The translations under genes were made by a program, and so were the position numbers. A stretch of DNA of 8,314 nt. Origin: Pseudomonadales bacterium. Lineage in GTDB: Bacteria; Pseudomonadota; Gammaproteobacteria; Pseudomonadales; DT-91. Numbering within the stretch: position 1 is the stretch's first letter; each line of letters opens with the position of its first letter. Positions 7,331 to 8,314 of the stretch are shown here, one piece after another. A model generated the notes under the pieces. It saw only the letters and a program-made list of their open reading frames with translations. It searched no databases and was not told the origin of the DNA. The stretch covers positions 1-8,314 of the forward strand of contig JABSRR010000157.1 in assembly GCA_013215025.1 (NCBI GenBank), given 5' to 3'.

Positions 7331-7344
7331 GGCCATCAATGGCC
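7331..7344. other. Short palindrome over the queE stop codon
   Basis: GGCCAT and ATGGCC form a 14-base perfect palindrome that contains the queE TGA (7336-7338). As RNA it could make a 5-bp hairpin with a 4-base loop. No T-run follows. It may be chance given its size. Confidence 0.3.
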
Positions 7345-7986
7345 GGGTGCATCGTCCCAGAGTATTTTGTGCAGCTGCAGCTGAAAGCGAACCGGTAAAT
7401 TATCGGCGATAATCCAATCGGCTAATTCGCGCGCTGTTTGTTGTTCAAAGCTGGGCGAAAAGATCACCTCTTCGACCTTAGAATACAGCTGAAGTTCATC
7501 ACATTTAAATTTTGCCCAGTCATAATCTTGACGTGAGCAAATCACAAACTTTAGCTGATCATTTTTTTGCAACAGCGGGATATTGCTGTACAGATTGCGC
7601 GACGATTCAGCCGAATCAGGTGTTTTTAGATCTAACACCACGCTAACTCTGGGGTCGATATCGGCGATATCCATCGCCCCAGACGTTTCTAATGAGACTT
7701 GATAGCCTTGCTCACACAGCAGTTTCAGTAAGGCTTTACAGTTTGGCTGGGCTAGCGGTTCACCGCCGGTAACACAGACATAGCGAGCCTGGTATTTGCC
7801 AACTTGGCTGAGAATATCGCTAAAAGAAAATGTGCTGCCGCCGTGAAACGCATATTCAGTATCGCAATATTGACAGCGCAGCGGGCAGCCGGTTAAACGC
7901 ACAAAAACCGTGGCAAGGCCGAGCGTTTTCGTCTCTCCCTGCAGCGAGTAAAATATTTCGGTCAGGCGAAGCGTGTCAGATTTCAT
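7336..7986 (-). CDS. queE: 7-carboxy-7-deazaguanine synthase QueE (radical SAM)
   Basis: QueE is a radical SAM enzyme that turns 6-carboxytetrahydropterin into 7-carboxy-7-deazaguanine, the step before QueC. The 216-residue protein opens with EIFYSLQGE (10-18). The [4Fe-4S] cysteine motif C34-x3-C38-x2-C41 sits in CPLRCQYCD. TGGEPL (73-78) and LETSG (99-103) are SAM-binding regions, LDLKTP lies at 118-123, and the C-terminal RFQLQLHKILW is typical of the family. Length is normal and no key residue is missing. The start ATG at 7986 has no strong ribosome binding site, so it may depend on read-through from cpoB, 44 bases upstream. Confidence 0.97.
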   Translation of the reverse strand: MKSDTLRLTEIFYSLQGETKTLGLATVFVRLTGCPLRCQYCDTEYAFHGGSTFSFSDILSQVGKYQARYVCVTGGEPLAQPNCKALLKLLCEQGYQVSLETSGAMDIADIDPRVSVVLDLKTPDSAESSRNLYSNIPLLQKNDQLKFVICSRQDYDWAKFKCDELQLYSKVEEVIFSPSFEQQTARELADWIIADNLPVRFQLQLHKILWDDAPGH

Positions 7987-8013
7987 GCAGTCAGTAGCGC
8001 AGGTTTATGGCAA

Positions 8014-8030
8014 TAGCAATGGTATTGCTA
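8014..8030. other. Perfect hairpin between cpoB and queE
   Basis: TAGCAAT (8014-8020) pairs perfectly with ATTGCTA (8024-8030) around a 3-base loop, directly after the cpoB stop codon. No T-run follows in the minus direction, so full termination is unlikely. It could protect the 3' end of the tol-pal mRNA or reduce read-through into queE-queC. Confidence 0.45.
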
Positions 8031-8314
8031 CTAAGGATAGTTGAGACGCAAAAACTCACGCGCCTTATTAACCAGGCTCTGCTTCGCGGCGGCTTGATCG
8101 AATTGATAACGCTCAATTACATCCTGCAGCTGCTGTTTCGCTGCACTCTGCTCGCCTAATTGAAATTTGGATAGAGCTTGGTAGTAGGCAGCGTCGGCTG
8201 CACGTTTATCGTCAGGAAACTGAGCTAAAATCTCAGCAAATGAGGCGCTTGCCTGACTGTGCTCATCGGATTGTGCCTGTAAGCGGCCTAACCAGTAATA
8301 GCTATTGGGCAATA
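8031..8314 (-). CDS. cpoB: CpoB/YbgF, Tol-Pal system TPR protein, C-terminal part (5' end outside window)
   Basis: The last ~94 residues of a periplasmic protein that links the Tol-Pal machine to peptidoglycan synthesis at division. The frame is open to the right edge, and the TTG at 8312 is internal. The sequence shows tetratricopeptide helices typical of the C-terminal domain: YYWLGRL, then ASFAEILAQFP, AADAAYYQALSKFQLGE and AKQQLQDVIERY. It ends in a TAG at 8031-8033. The identification rests on this TPR pattern and on the conserved order cpoB-queE-queC-tRNA-Lys known from Pseudomonas. The N-terminal trimerising coiled coil is outside the window. Confidence 0.88.
   Translation of the reverse strand, partial: LPNSYYWLGRLQAQSDEHSQASASFAEILAQFPDDKRAADAAYYQALSKFQLGEQSAAKQQLQDVIERYQFDQAAAKQSLVNKAREFLRLNYP

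Overview
The window looks like chromosomal DNA from a gammaproteobacterium with moderate GC. The right third, read on the minus strand, has the order cpoB (ybgF), queE, queC, tRNA-Lys. This is the tail of the tol-pal cluster as it is arranged in Pseudomonas and relatives. I cannot name the genus from the sequence alone.

Left part (1-6340, plus strand): three tightly packed genes form a two-partner secretion (TPS) locus. The first is the C-terminal ~1057 residues of a very large, cysteine-free, repetitive filamentous-haemagglutinin-type exoprotein (TpsA), whose start lies outside the window. Its stop overlaps the start of an outer-membrane TpsB transporter of the ShlB/FhaC family, with signal peptide, two POTRA domains and a beta barrel. 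The tpsB stop in turn overlaps the start of a predicted lipoprotein with a long glutamine-rich helical region followed by a C-terminal formylglycine-generating-enzyme-like (SUMF1/EgtB/PvdO) domain. The overlaps imply one transcript and translational coupling. The SUMF1-like domain lacks the two active-site cysteines of true formylglycine-generating enzymes, so its role beside the TPS pair is open. It is the most interesting feature of the window.

Middle (6341-6598): a compact bidirectional terminator separates the TPS operon from a convergent tRNA-Lys(UUU) gene with an encoded CCA and its own recognisable promoter. tRNA-Lys next to queC is a known integration site for islands in Pseudomonas, so the TPS locus sits where accessory DNA is often found. 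No integrase or attachment repeat is visible here.

Right part (6599-8314, minus strand): queC and queE make the preQ0 precursor of queuosine, and the partial cpoB encodes a periplasmic TPR protein of the Tol-Pal system.

The TpsA gene contains DNA repeats with a period of about 546 bp. Two copies are nearly identical (about 98% over 266 bp) and two more are diverged. The near-identical part is clearly richer in GC than the diverged part, which suggests recent amplification or conversion within the gene.
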